Source: an uncultured Paenibacillus sp. | Lineage (GTDB): Bacteria; Bacillota; Bacilli; Paenibacillales; Paenibacillaceae | DNA length: 64,000 nucleotides | NCBI GenBank assembly: GCA_937895345.1 | Contig: CALAWP010000075.1 | Span: 1 to 64,000 of the forward strand | Reading direction: 5' to 3' | Shown: positions 33,691 through 42,272 of the stretch, piece by piece | How positions within the stretch are numbered: the stretch's first letter is position 1 | Layout: each line of letters opens with the position of its first letter | The notes under the pieces: generated by a model | Told to the model about the DNA's origin: nothing | Database searches by the model: none | Seen by the model: only the letters and a program-made list of their open reading frames with translations | Program-made: the position numbers and the translations under genes

Positions 33691-34929
33691 CTAAATCAAT
33701 TGTTTCCGCTTCTTCAAATATACCATCAAAATAAGGCCGAAGCCCGCGCACAGCGCGGCGCACAACCCGATAAAGCCGTAGCCGGCCTGAAGTCCCCGCA
33801 GCAGTCCTTCCTCCGTGCCGCTCCCGTACAAGCTCTTGACGACTTCGATGATGCCCCCGATCAAATAATTGCCGATGACGCTGCCGATCCCCATCATCGT
33901 CACGATAAACGTAATCGCCGTATCGCTTTCGTTCGGGTACCGTTTGGCGATAAACGCCATAACCGTCGGATAAATCATCGCGATGCCGATGCCCGCCGCG
34001 GCGAACAGAAAGGCTGCGCCCTCTCCCCCCGCAATGGCGGCAAACGTGCAAACGGCCGAAAATCCCGCAAATATAATGAGGGACAAAATAAAGCCGATTT
34101 TGTCGGTTACCGGTCCCAGCACCAGCCTCGCCAGCGCAAAACATAAGAAAAAGGCCGACAGCATGCCCGAGGCCGCAACCGTGTCCCAGCCGTACGCCTT
34201 TTCCAGAAAATTGACGAGCCAGCCTCCGACCGCCATCTCCGACACAACGCCGAACGAAAGGATCAGCACCATCAGCCACAGGACCGGATCCCGCATCAGC
34301 ATTTTCAACGATACCCGTTCCCCCTGCTGAATCTCTTCCTTCGGAAACTTGCCCAGCATCGCCAATAGGATCGGCAGAACGGACAACGACAGCATCACGA
34401 GATACATACCGCGCCAATCGAGCGTATAGCCGTTGATCGTGACCTTCATGAGCCCCGTGGCTATGAGCGGAGCGACCGTCGAGCTAAGACCGTAAAAGCC
34501 GTGGGACAAATTCATCATGGTGCCCGTATGCCTGACGAATATGCGCGCCCCCAATATGGCCAGCGCGATTTCCAGCATCCCGTTGCCGATGTACATTAGA
34601 AAATAGGAGCCTGAAAACATAGGGTAGCTGTGGGAATAAAAGATTAAAACGCCCGAGGCGGCCATGACGGCAAAAGCCGTTGCCGTGACCGCCTTCACGC
34701 CCCAAATGCGGGTCAAATAAGCGGTAAACGAACAGGCAAGCAAGTAGCCGAGCGCATTCAGCGACAATAACGTGCCGAGCTGCGATTCATTCAGCATGAA
34801 ATCGTATTGAATGCGGGGAATGGCCGGTCCTTTAATATTTTCCGACAACCCGAAGATGACAAAACCTAAAAATATTGTAGCCAGCTGGATAACGTAAATC
34901 TTGTTGATTTTGGCGGCGCTTTTCTCCAC
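33691..34929 (-). CDS. MFS sugar permease, FucP-like
   Basis: A 412-residue protein with 12 helices. The first helix region VIQLATIFLGFVIFGLSENI and the LNALGYLLACSFTAYLTRIW and GNGMLEIALAILGARIF segments match the FucP/glucose-galactose branch of the MFS. Translation starts at a GTG (34929) with AAAGGAG 9 nt upstream. It is followed on the same strand by a ROK regulator. Proton-linked uptake of a monosaccharide such as L-fucose or another hexose is likely. Possible supply of substrate to the L-galactose/L-fucose operon at 15.2-18.1 kb is speculation. Confidence 0.75.
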   Translation of the reverse strand: MEKSAAKINKIYVIQLATIFLGFVIFGLSENIKGPAIPRIQYDFMLNESQLGTLLSLNALGYLLACSFTAYLTRIWGVKAVTATAFAVMAASGVLIFYSHSYPMFSGSYFLMYIGNGMLEIALAILGARIFVRHTGTMMNLSHGFYGLSSTVAPLIATGLMKVTINGYTLDWRGMYLVMLSLSVLPILLAMLGKFPKEEIQQGERVSLKMLMRDPVLWLMVLILSFGVVSEMAVGGWLVNFLEKAYGWDTVAASGMLSAFFLCFALARLVLGPVTDKIGFILSLIIFAGFSAVCTFAAIAGGEGAAFLFAAAGIGIAMIYPTVMAFIAKRYPNESDTAITFIVTMMGIGSVIGNYLIGGIIEVVKSLYGSGTEEGLLRGLQAGYGFIGLCAALCAGFGLILMVYLKKRKQLI

Positions 34930-35053
34930 TTACGAGTTCTCCTTTAGCGTAAACTGTCTAGACGGCTACGTCCGCTTTCAGCCGACTCCCATCGTTTGTG
35001 GAGTATATAGCTTGAAGGAACAATCGTCAACATAAATCTGCCGTACCCGCATG

Positions 35054-35095
35054 AAAAAAGCCGCTCCGCTGCCCGACAGGCTGCGAAGCGGCTTT
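35054..35095 (-). terminator. Intrinsic terminator after ahpF
   Basis: On the minus strand AAAGCCGCT (35095-35087) pairs with AGCGGCTTT (35065-35057), followed by more T residues (six Ts in all). It lies about 35 bp after the ahpF stop codon. Confidence 0.85.
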
Positions 35096-35127
35096 GGCCG
35101 ATGGTTATGAAACCAGCAATCAACCTA

Positions 35128-36657
35128 TTAATTCCGGATTAAATAATCGAAAGCTCCCAAGGCTGCATTGGCGCCCGATCCCATCGAAATGATGATCTGC
35201 TTGTACGGGCTGTTCGTGCAGTCGCCCGCTGCAAACACGCCTGGAATGCTTGTCGCGCCGCGGTTGTCGACGACGATCTCGCCCATGCGGGTCCGCTCGA
35301 CCGCATCGCCGAGCCATTCGGTGTTCGGCACGAGGCCGATCTGAACGAATACGCCTTGCAATTCGATATGATGCTCTTCTCCGGTGGAACGGTCGGCATA
35401 AGTAATTCCGTTTACCTTATCGGTGCCCGTAATCTCTTTTGTCTGCGCGTTCGTAATGACCGTTGCGTTAGGCAGGCTGTACAGCCTGTCCTGCAGCACG
35501 GCATCGGCCTTCAGCACATCGCTGAATTCCAGCACCGTCACATGGCTGACGATGCCTGCGAGATCGATTGCCGCCTCGACGCCGGAGTTGCCGCCGCCGA
35601 TTACCGCTACATGCTTGCCGGCGAACAACGGGCCGTCGCAGTGCGGACAGTAGGCGACGCCTTTGTTTTTGAACTCGGCTTCGCCGGGTACGCCTACATT
35701 GCGCCAGCGGGCGCCGGTCGAAAGGATGACGGTTTTGCTCTTCAGAACGGCTCCGTTCTCAAGCTCCACCTCGATGTAATCCTTTTTCTCCAGACGCGCG
35801 GCGCGCTGCAGCTTCATAATGTCCACATTGTATTCCTTGACGTGCTCCTCGAGGCTGGCGGCCAGCTTCGGACCTTCGGTATACTTGACGCTGATGAAGT
35901 TCTCGATGCCTACCGTGTCCATCACTTGACCGCCGAATCGCTCGGCTACGATGCCGGTGCGGATGCCTTTGCGGGCCGCATAAATCGCCGCGCTCGCTCC
36001 GGCAGGGCCGCCGCCGACGACCAACACGTCAAACGGCTCCTTGCTTTCGAATTCCGACGCGTCCGGAGCTTCTACGATTTTGGCCAAAATCTCCTCAATC
36101 GTCATCCGTCCGCCGCCGAAAAACTCCCCGTTCAAATGAACGGACGGCACGGCCATAACGTTTTTGCTTTCGACTTCTTCCTTAAATACGGCACCGTCGA
36201 TCATCGTATGCGAAATGCCGGGGTTCAGCACGCTCATGACGTTCAGCGCCTGAACGACATCGGGACAGTTATGGCAGCTTAAGCTGACATAGGTCTCGAA
36301 GCGGTATTCGCCTTTGATGCTTTTAATTTGGTCGATGACGCTTTGATCCACCTTGGGAGCTCTGCCGCTCACTTGCAGCAAAGCCAGCACGAACGATGTG
36401 AATTCGTGGCCAAGCGGAATGCCGGCAAACGTCACGCCCGTATTTTCGCCGATGCGGTTAACGCTGAAGCTGGGAGTTCTCTCCAGTTCGGCCGTTTCGA
36501 CCTTGATGCGCGAGGACATGCTGACCAGCTCGTCCACCAGGTTCAGCATGTCCGCCGACACCGGGTCGGATCCCGCGCTAACCTTGATCAGCACGTCGCC
36601 TTCCATCAGCTGCAGGTATTGATTTAATTGTGACTTAATTTCTGCGTCTAATACCAT
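35128..36657 (-). CDS. ahpF: Alkyl hydroperoxide reductase subunit F
   Basis: A 509-residue flavoprotein disulfide reductase that passes electrons from NADH to AhpC. The N-terminal double-thioredoxin fold contains the redox pair in [11 protein letters not shown]. The FAD domain starts [20 protein letters not shown]. The thioredoxin-reductase-type redox centre is [11 protein letters not shown]. The NAD-binding site is [17 protein letters not shown], and the C-terminal FAD segment is [11 protein letters not shown]. Length and order are standard for AhpF. AAGGAG lies upstream of the ATG. It follows ahpC by 14 bp in the usual ahpC-ahpF order, and an intrinsic terminator ends the operon. Confidence 0.96.
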   Translation of the reverse strand: MVLDAEIKSQLNQYLQLMEGDVLIKVSAGSDPVSADMLNLVDELVSMSSRIKVETAELERTPSFSVNRIGENTGVTFAGIPLGHEFTSFVLALLQVSGRAPKVDQSVIDQIKSIKGEYRFETYVSLSCHNCPDVVQALNVMSVLNPGISHTMIDGAVFKEEVESKNVMAVPSVHLNGEFFGGGRMTIEEILAKIVEAPDASEFESKEPFDVLVVGGGPAGASAAIYAARKGIRTGIVAERFGGQVMDTVGIENFISVKYTEGPKLAASLEEHVKEYNVDIMKLQRAARLEKKDYIEVELENGAVLKSKTVILSTGARWRNVGVPGEAEFKNKGVAYCPHCDGPLFAGKHVAVIGGGNSGVEAAIDLAGIVSHVTVLEFSDVLKADAVLQDRLYSLPNATVITNAQTKEITGTDKVNGITYADRSTGEEHHIELQGVFVQIGLVPNTEWLGDAVERTRMGEIVVDNRGATSIPGVFAAGDCTNSPYKQIIISMGSGANAALGAFDYLIRN

Positions 36658-36671
36658 TCCGCAGCAGCTCC

Positions 36672-37235
36672 TTAGATTTTGCCTACGAGATCAAGGCTTG
36701 GTTTCAGCGTTTCGCCGCCTTCTTGCCATTTAGCTGGGCATACTTCGCCCGGATTGTTGCGTACGTATTGTGCCGCTTTGATTTTGTTGACCAATTGGCT
36801 TGCGTCGCGGCCGATGCCGCCGGCGTTGATTTCGACCGTTTGGATGATGCCGTCCGGATCGATGATAAACGTGCCGCGGTCTGCCATGCCGTCCGCTTCG
36901 ATCAATACGTCGAAGTTGCGGGAAATGGTGTGGGACGGGTCGCCGATCATAATGTACTCGATTTTGCCGATCGTTTCGGAGCTGTCATGCCATGCTTTGT
37001 GCGTGAAGTGCGTGTCCGTCGATACGGAATATACTTCAACGCCAAGCGATTTCAGCGTAGCGTATTGGTCCTGCAAGTCGCCCAGCTCCGTAGGGCATAC
37101 GAAGGTGAAGTCGGCTGGGTAGAAGCAAACGACGCTCCATTTGCCTTTGAAGTCGGCTTCGGTTACTTCGATAAATTTGCCATTTTGGTAGGCGGATGCT
37201 TTAAACGGTTTGACTTCTGTTCCAATAAGAGACAT
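36672..37235 (-). CDS. ahpC: Alkyl hydroperoxide reductase subunit C (peroxiredoxin)
   Basis: A 187-residue typical 2-Cys peroxiredoxin. Peroxidatic Cys47 lies in [12 protein letters not shown] and resolving Cys166 in [11 protein letters not shown]; the [11 protein letters not shown] segment is also family-typical. It reduces hydrogen and organic peroxides and is recycled by AhpF, encoded just downstream. GGGAGG precedes the ATG. The promoter is nearly ideal (TTGACA, 17 nt, TAATAT), with a PerR-like box just downstream of the -10, implying peroxide induction. Confidence 0.97.
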   Translation of the reverse strand: MSLIGTEVKPFKASAYQNGKFIEVTEADFKGKWSVVCFYPADFTFVCPTELGDLQDQYATLKSLGVEVYSVSTDTHFTHKAWHDSSETIGKIEYIMIGDPSHTISRNFDVLIEADGMADRGTFIIDPDGIIQTVEINAGGIGRDASQLVNKIKAAQYVRNNPGEVCPAKWQEGGETLKPSLDLVGKI

Positions 37236-37263
37236 AGATTTTTACCTCCCGGTGTGTGTGTTT

Positions 37264-37317
37264 TTATAATAATTCTAAACTAATACTCATATTAATTATT
37301 GTGAGAATGATTGTCAA
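37264..37317 (-). promoter_or_regulatory. ahpC promoter with PerR box and overlapping Fur-like box
   Basis: Minus-strand -35 TTGACA (37317-37312), 17-nt spacer, -10 TAATAT (37294-37289). Downstream, TTATAATAATTCTAA (37264-37278) matches the PerR consensus TTATAATNATTATAA with one mismatch. A second, Fur-like palindrome TGAGAATGATTGTCA (37302-37316) overlaps the -35 with two mismatches to the 7-1-7 Fur pattern. Confidence 0.8.
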
Positions 37318-37539
37318 GCACTTTGCCCAATCTTCATTTGTGAAATATGTTTGATCGTCATTCAACGTAAATAGAATGCCCGAAAACGTATGGAAATAAA
37401 ACACGCGGTCGAGGATTGAGCTCCCTCCTCTATTTCTTCTATACGGTCGTTGTTTGATTCGATGCCATCAGCGTCACCACCAGCAAACAAATCCAGCGCA
37501 TTCGCTTCACCTTCACCCCGAGCAAGTTTTTTAATAATC

Positions 37540-37568
37540 TTGCGCGGCTATGCTTCATCGCTTATACT
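37540..37568 (+). promoter_or_regulatory. Candidate promoter of the nuclease-like gene
   Basis: Weak -35 TTGCGC (37540-37545), 17-nt spacer and good -10 TATACT (37563-37568). Transcription would begin near 37575, giving a leader of about 120 nt that contains the hairpin at 37623-37671. The rest of 37320-37540 shows nothing recognisable. Confidence 0.45.
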
Positions 37569-37622
37569 TTTTTTAAGTCAGATATCATCATTGTTTTTAA
37601 ACAAAATCACGGTATGAAGCAC

Positions 37623-37679
37623 ATGCCGCTTTGACGCACAGACCCTCAAGGTCATGCGTTCGAGGCGGCATTTATTTTT
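37623..37679 (+). terminator. Intrinsic terminator in the leader of the nuclease-like gene (attenuator)
   Basis: ATGCCGC (37623-37629) pairs with GCGGCAT (37665-37671). The helix continues through TTTGA/TTCGAG and CGCA/TGCG with one bulge, capped by GACC/GGTC (37641-37644 / 37650-37653). TTATTTTT follows. It ends 17 nt before the start codon at 37696 and no plus-strand gene lies upstream, so it looks like conditional termination of the downstream gene. Confidence 0.7.
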
Positions 37680-37695
37680 GCGATTGGGGGCTAAT

Positions 37696-38418
37696 ATGAA
37701 CGTTTTCGACAAGCAATTGGCCGAGTGGCTGGCCGGACAAATTGAAGCTGAATCGAACGGCAGAAGACGCGAGCTGCTTATGAAAGGATTGGGCCATGGC
37801 ACGATCGAGTTTTTGCAAACGATCTGGTACCCGGCAATAGGCAGCTTCGATCATCTGTACCCGGAGTGGGAAGTGCGCGACTTGGGCAACCAATATCGCT
37901 ATCTCGATCTCGCCTATATGCCGGGAGGAGCGAAAGGATGTATCGAAATTCAAGGTTACCGGTCTCACGCCCGAGATATCGAGGCTTGGCGCTTTAAGGA
38001 CCTTTGCATGAAGCAGGCGCTCCTGATCTTGGATGACTGGCTGTTTCTTCCCGTTGCCTATCTTTCGATTAGAGAAGACCGCGAATTGTGCAAACAGCTT
38101 ATTTTATCGTTTGTCGGGAAATTTGTATCAAAACCGGCGTCGGCAACGATGGGATGGGCGGAATCGGAAACGTTGCGTTTTGCCCGCCGCTTGCTGCGGC
38201 CTTTTACCGTGCATGAACTGTCGATGCACCTTAATCGTTCCGATCGTCAAACGAGACGAGCGCTGCAAAATCTGTTGGACCTGAACGCCATTACCGTCGC
38301 CAACGGCAAACAGCGTTATCGAACCTATCAGCTTGCCGGCCTTCATCAGCCAGCCAGCCGGAGCAACCAGCGTCACGGTCATGGGCGGCGCTTAGAGCGG
38401 GTAACGGCAGTTGATTGA
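37696..38418 (+). CDS. Uncharacterised protein: PD-(D/E)XK nuclease-like domain plus winged helix
   Basis: About 240 residues. The N-terminal two thirds contain YLDLAYMPGGAKGCIEIQGY, which fits a D...E-x-Q nuclease-type active site (an Asp on one strand, then Glu-x-Gln on the next). The last third (LLRPFTVHELSMHLNRSDRQ, TRRALQNLLDLNAIT) looks like a winged-helix DNA-binding domain. No signal or membrane segment is seen. The start at 37696 has a GGGGG-type ribosome binding site just upstream. The last 15 or so codons (HGHGRRLE region) lie within the first copy of the inverted-repeat array, so the natural C-terminus may have been altered. I do not recognise a named family. An attenuator-like terminator precedes it. 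Confidence 0.6.
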   Translation: MNVFDKQLAEWLAGQIEAESNGRRRELLMKGLGHGTIEFLQTIWYPAIGSFDHLYPEWEVRDLGNQYRYLDLAYMPGGAKGCIEIQGYRSHARDIEAWRFKDLCMKQALLILDDWLFLPVAYLSIREDRELCKQLILSFVGKFVSKPASATMGWAESETLRFARRLLRPFTVHELSMHLNRSDRQTRRALQNLLDLNAITVANGKQRYRTYQLAGLHQPASRSNQRHGHGRRLERVTAVD

Positions 38419-39135
38419 TCTAATGTGAAATAGCGAACGCTATGAGCGGGTGCGGCAGCTGTCTGATTCAAGCGCTTCTAACGGACATGACGGCGCTTAG
38501 AGCAGGTTTTGGCAACCGCATGATGTTTAATGGACATGAGAGACGCTTAGAGCAGGTTTTGGTAACCGCATGATGTTTAATGGACATGAGAGACGCTTAC
38601 GCAGGGAATATCGGTCTTTTTTCCTGTGTAGTCGCTCCTAAGCGTCTGTGATGACCGTTACAATCGAGAAGCAGCGCATGTGTGCGTTTAAGCGTCTCTG
38701 GTGTCCATTAGCGTGATCAAGCGGTTCGAAGTTTCGGTTAACGGTCATGAGCGACGCTTAGAGCAGGTTTCGGCAACCGCACGTTGTTTAATGGACATGA
38801 GAGACGCTTACACAGGAAATATCGGTCTTTTTGCCTGTGTAGTCGCTCCTAAGCGTCTGTGATGACCGTTACAATCGAGAAGCAGCGCATGTGTGCGTTT
38901 AAGCGTCTCTGGTGTCCATTAGCGTAATCAAGCGGTTCGAAGTTTCGGATAACGGTCATGAGTGACGCTTAGAGCAGGTTTTGGCAACCGCTCGTTGTTT
39001 AATGGACATGAGAGACTCTTACGCAGGAATAATCGGTCTTTTTTCCTGTGTAGTCGCCCCTAAGCGTCTGTGATGACCGTTACAATCGAGAAGCAGCGCA
39101 TTAGTGCGTTTAAGCGTCTCTAGTGTCCATTAGCG
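38374..39135. repeat. Array of alternating 22-bp inverted repeats in about 211-bp higher-order units
   Basis: The basic unit is TAATGGACATGAGAGACGCTTA (variants TAACGGTCATGAGCGACGCTTA). Direct-orientation copies lie at 38374-38395, 38479-38499, 38528-38550, 38578-38599 and 38739-38760; inverted copies (TAAGCGTCT...) at 38639-38660 and 38689-38710. The pattern then recurs with a period of 211 bp (AGCAGGTTT at 38551, 38762 and 38973). Facing copies can fold into long hairpins. The first copy lies within the 3' end of the preceding gene. No cas genes or regular spacers are present. Confidence 0.85.
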
Positions 39136-39136
39136 C

Positions 39137-39480
39137 ACGGTGGGGATGCTGGTGGCTGTGGTGCTCGAGGTTAGGCTGTTGCTGGTTAGGCTGTTGGTGG
39201 TTAGGCTGTTGGTGGTTAGGCTGTTGGTGGCTATTGTGCTGGTGGATGAAATACTAGTGGTTGGGTAGCTAGTGGTTGGGTCCGTTGGGTAGCTAGTGGT
39301 TGGAGTGCTCGAGGTTAGGTTGCCTGTGATTATAGTGCTCGTGGTTGAAGCGGCAGTTGTGGTCCTTGCAGTAGTACTTTTGACGGTGGGCATTGCGGTT
39401 GAAGTGCTCGTGGTTGAAGTGTTCGTGGTGAAGTACTTGTGGTTGTGGTCTTTATAGCTGATGTTCTTATGGCGGCAGGC
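39137..39480. repeat. Minisatellite of GTTAGGCTGTTGGTG-type units
   Basis: Near-perfect 15-bp units (GGTTAGGCTGTTGGT) at about 39170-39230 pass into degenerate GTGGTTGGGTAGCTA and GTGCTCGTGGTTGAA units. The minus-strand frame through it would encode Thr/Ser repeats (TNSLT) but has no ribosome binding site, so it is treated as non-coding. Confidence 0.75.
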
Positions 39481-39597
39481 AATTCGGTTGAACGTCGTCG
39501 TTGATGTGCATTAGCGGCGAGTAGTTACAAATAAAGCGGAAGGCAGCATTGCCTCCCTCCTCAAAAACTATCTAGTGTTTCTTCTCAATTAATGGCG

Positions 39598-39838
39598 GCC
39601 CGATTGATCGTGGGGCACCGTGACGGTTACGGATACATTAACCGTGTTGCCCGCTTTGTATTGTAGGCGACCGTGTTCTCGACAAGCTGCACGACCGGCG
39701 AATCGATCGGCTCGACCGGCAACATATTCGTATCGACGAGCCGGAACAGCGCTTTGTCGCGCCGTTCTGCCCCTGATCGACCGCCGTCTTGTTCACCGTA
39801 AACCATTCGACGCCTTCGTTGTACCGCTCGCGGTTGCC
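39598..39838 (-). pseudogene. Frameshifted 3' remnant of an unidentified gene
   Basis: On the minus strand three frames line up end to end: GNRERYNEGVEWFTVNKTAV, then DKALFRLVDTNMLPVEPIDS and VVQLVENTVAY, then LQYKAGNTVNVSVTVTV followed by a stop. Together they read like the end of one protein broken by at least two frameshifts. The upstream part is missing, replaced by the LacI gene end at 39841. The family is not recognised. Sequencing error is an alternative explanation for the shifts, but the loss of the 5' part is not. Confidence 0.5.
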
Positions 39839-39840
39839 CG

Positions 39841-40764
39841 TTAAACTCGCTCCAGACCAATCTCATAATCGTCGTATGTGCTGAACGCGGATTTCAGCAT
39901 TAGGCTCATCAGATCGAAGCAAACGTCCGCTTTTGATGCGGAAAGGCGGATTTTCCGCGTTTGCTCCGGCAAAAACTGCGGACATTCCGAAGTGCAAACC
40001 GCCACTATGCTGTCGGGGCTGCGGTATTTCAACACGCGCAAAGCCAAAAACTCGTTAATCACGATCAGCCGCTTATCCTCGTGCCTTTCGATAAAGGCGC
40101 GCAGCCCGGCCTCGTCGTCGCTCGCCTCGTAAATATGAGACTCATCGAAACCGGAAGCTTCCCTCAGCTTTTCATTATAAAGCCGGTTGGACGCTTGCCC
40201 GCATATAAGCGCCGCCGGCTGACCGGCATCCATGTCGTGCGCCAGCTCAAACAATTGCCGCATATTCAAATTTACTTTGCGGAACAAGGCATCCTCGATA
40301 TAACTGTCGATCAGCACCAGCGGGGAGCCGTATTGAAAGTGGCCCGAAATGGCGTGAAAGGACTGCTCCACGGCATCGATCAGAAAGACGCCGTCGAGCT
40401 TGCGCTCCTCGATAATGCCCAGATTCGGCCGAAGCGGATCGACTTGCGACACAAGCAAATGATAGCCTTCCTCCCGGCAGCGGCGCTCCAGCCGGTCCAG
40501 AAACGTCCCGTATCCGACCGTTTTGGCGACGGCCGCCTCGGCAGAGCTGACGAGCAGCACACCCAACAGATTCGTTTTGCCAAGCGAAAGCGCTTTGGCC
40601 GTCAAATTTTGCACATACTGCAGCTTACCGGCCGCCTCGAACACCTTCTGCTTCGTTTCCTCCGGTATCGTCTGGTTTTTCACATTGTTGAGCACATAAC
40701 TGACGGTGGCGACCGAAACTCCGGCTTCCTTCGCCACGTCCCTTAATGTTGCTTTCTTTTTCAT
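39841..40764 (-). CDS. LacI-family transcriptional regulator
   Basis: A 307-residue regulator with the N-terminal HTH ATLRDVAKEAGVSVATVSYV and hinge region, followed by a periplasmic-binding-like effector domain (TNLLGVLLVSS, KLDGVFLIDAVEQS, GSPLVLIDSYIED). The effector domain is somewhat short and lacks the usual GxDD run near the end, so ligand binding may be unusual. It is divergent from the esterase and ABC transporter operon. A perfect palindrome overlaps that operon's transcription start and is the likely operator. The ligand is probably the oligosaccharide released by or imported with that operon (inferred). Confidence 0.85.
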   Translation of the reverse strand: MKKKATLRDVAKEAGVSVATVSYVLNNVKNQTIPEETKQKVFEAAGKLQYVQNLTAKALSLGKTNLLGVLLVSSAEAAVAKTVGYGTFLDRLERRCREEGYHLLVSQVDPLRPNLGIIEERKLDGVFLIDAVEQSFHAISGHFQYGSPLVLIDSYIEDALFRKVNLNMRQLFELAHDMDAGQPAALICGQASNRLYNEKLREASGFDESHIYEASDDEAGLRAFIERHEDKRLIVINEFLALRVLKYRSPDSIVAVCTSECPQFLPEQTRKIRLSASKADVCFDLMSLMLKSAFSTYDDYEIGLERV

Positions 40765-40840
40765 TGGAAAACCGCCTTATTTATAGTACAAGCTTTTGTA
40801 AAAGCATAAATCACCGTCAAAAATAATGTCAATCCGCCAA

Positions 40841-40891
40841 TTGACAGCCGCCCGGCGATCCCCTATACTTGGGGTAACTTAACCGGTTAAG
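40841..40891 (+). promoter_or_regulatory. Promoter and LacI operator of the esterase/ABC operon
   Basis: TTGACA (40841-40846), 17-nt spacer, TATACT (40864-40869). A perfect 14-bp palindrome CTTAACCGGTTAAG (40878-40891) begins about 2 nt after the expected start of transcription, where a bound repressor would block the polymerase. The central CG fits LacI-family operators. Confidence 0.8.
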
Positions 40892-40919
40892 CAACACAAT
40901 GCTGAAAAGGAGTTTGCAC

Positions 40920-42272
40920 ATGAATGACAACGTTCCGTCCCGGATCGAAACGCTGAGAGGCGTGAAGGCGTCGCGGCTCGGCAACGAAAGAGACGTACGC
41001 GTCTATTTGCCGGCCGGATACGATTCCGGGGAGCCGGCGCGGTATCCGGTACTGTACATGCACGTCGGCGAACACGTATTCGAGCCGAGGAAAAGGTCGG
41101 GCGAATCGTGGGAAATGCACCGCGTCGCCGACCGATTGATCGGCAAAGGACTCATCCCGCCGATCATCATCGTAGCCGTCGACCATAAGCACGAGGAAGG
41201 AAGCAGCGAGTTTTTTCACGAGCTTAGCGCGTATCCCGTTCGCTGCGTCGGCGAGCTGTACGAACACTTTCTAATCGAGGAACTGAAGCCTGCGATCGAC
41301 CGGCGTTTCCGGACATTGCCGGAAGCGCGGCATACCGCCTTGATGGGAGCTTCCGCGGCCGGCATCGCCACCTACAACATCGGCCTGCGGCGGCCGGACG
41401 TCTTCGGCATGCTGGGCATCCTGTCTCCTTTTTTCGTAAAAGTAGACCCCGGGACGCTGGAAGAAACGCCGCAATACCGGCAATACCCGCGCAACGAAGG
41501 CCAGAAAATATGGATGGACATTGGCGGAGCGGAAGGGTTCTTCATGCCGTCCCATGTCCGCCGCGTCGCCGAGCAAATGCTGGATGCAGGCTGGAAGCAA
41601 GGCGATCAGCTTTACTACTATCACGAAATGGATGCCGCGCATTCGGAACGGGACTGGGGACGCAGGGCGCCTATGCCGCTGCTGCACTTTTTCGGGGAGC
41701 GCGGAAAGGCAGTCGGCGTTGCGCTTGAAGGCCCGGACGTCGCGGGAGTCGCGGGACCGTCCGTCTACGTCAATGCGGTCGTCGCGCTGGACAACGGCCT
41801 CCGCTTCAGCGACCTGGAGGGACGATACCGGTCCGACAATCCCGATCTGTTGGAGGTGACGCCGACGGGACGGCTGCTGCCCAAACGGCCGGGAACGGCG
41901 ACCGTTCATTATGAATACGGCGGTCTGCACGCCTCCAAACGGTATACGGTAACGGAACGGTTGTCCGATACCGTCGACGTGGAGCTGGAAATCCGCGTCC
42001 CTTCCTCTACGCCCGAGGATGCCGTCATTTACGCGACCTTTCCCGTGCCGAAGCGGTCAAAGGGCTTGTATGGAGGAACGATGCGCCTGCCCCGCAATTT
42101 GACGTTCGATTTCTTGATCACGCGCGGCTACAACATGGACGAAACGGACGAGGACGGCGGAGCCGTCCCCTATCGCAGGCTGGTCACGGATAAGGATCAC
42201 AAAGCATGCTTTACGGTTCGCCGCTGGTCCGACCTGCCGCCGCAAGCCGAACAGGAGGGTGTTAACCGATGA
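40920..42272 (+). CDS. CE1/Fes-like esterase with C-terminal Ig-like domain, copy 1
   Basis: About 450 residues. The N-terminal alpha/beta-hydrolase domain is of the enterochelin-esterase/feruloyl-esterase type: ERDVRVYLPAGYDSG, YPVLYMHVGEHVF, nucleophile elbow GASAAG (Ser present, the usual second Gly replaced by Ala), acid residue in MDIGGAEGF and His in AAHSERDWG. A bacterial Ig-like (BIG2-type) domain follows (SDNPDLLEVTPTGRLLPKRPGTATV). There is no signal peptide, so it is probably cytoplasmic and acts on imported, acylated oligosaccharides. ATG at 40920 with AAAAGGAG upstream. It overlaps copy 2 by 4 bp. It is the first gene of the operon controlled by the palindrome at 40878-40891. Confidence 0.78.
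   Translation: MNDNVPSRIETLRGVKASRLGNERDVRVYLPAGYDSGEPARYPVLYMHVGEHVFEPRKRSGESWEMHRVADRLIGKGLIPPIIIVAVDHKHEEGSSEFFHELSAYPVRCVGELYEHFLIEELKPAIDRRFRTLPEARHTALMGASAAGIATYNIGLRRPDVFGMLGILSPFFVKVDPGTLEETPQYRQYPRNEGQKIWMDIGGAEGFFMPSHVRRVAEQMLDAGWKQGDQLYYYHEMDAAHSERDWGRRAPMPLLHFFGERGKAVGVALEGPDVAGVAGPSVYVNAVVALDNGLRFSDLEGRYRSDNPDLLEVTPTGRLLPKRPGTATVHYEYGGLHASKRYTVTERLSDTVDVELEIRVPSSTPEDAVIYATFPVPKRSKGLYGGTMRLPRNLTFDFLITRGYNMDETDEDGGAVPYRRLVTDKDHKACFTVRRWSDLPPQAEQEGVNR

Noticed and set aside
38374..39135. Possible CRISPR array
   Set aside because: Repeats alternate in orientation, spacing is irregular, the spacers themselves repeat, and no cas gene is nearby.
39130..39393. Thr/Ser-rich 87-codon frame as a small surface protein
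   Set aside because: It is a direct reading of the minisatellite, with no ribosome binding site or signal peptide.
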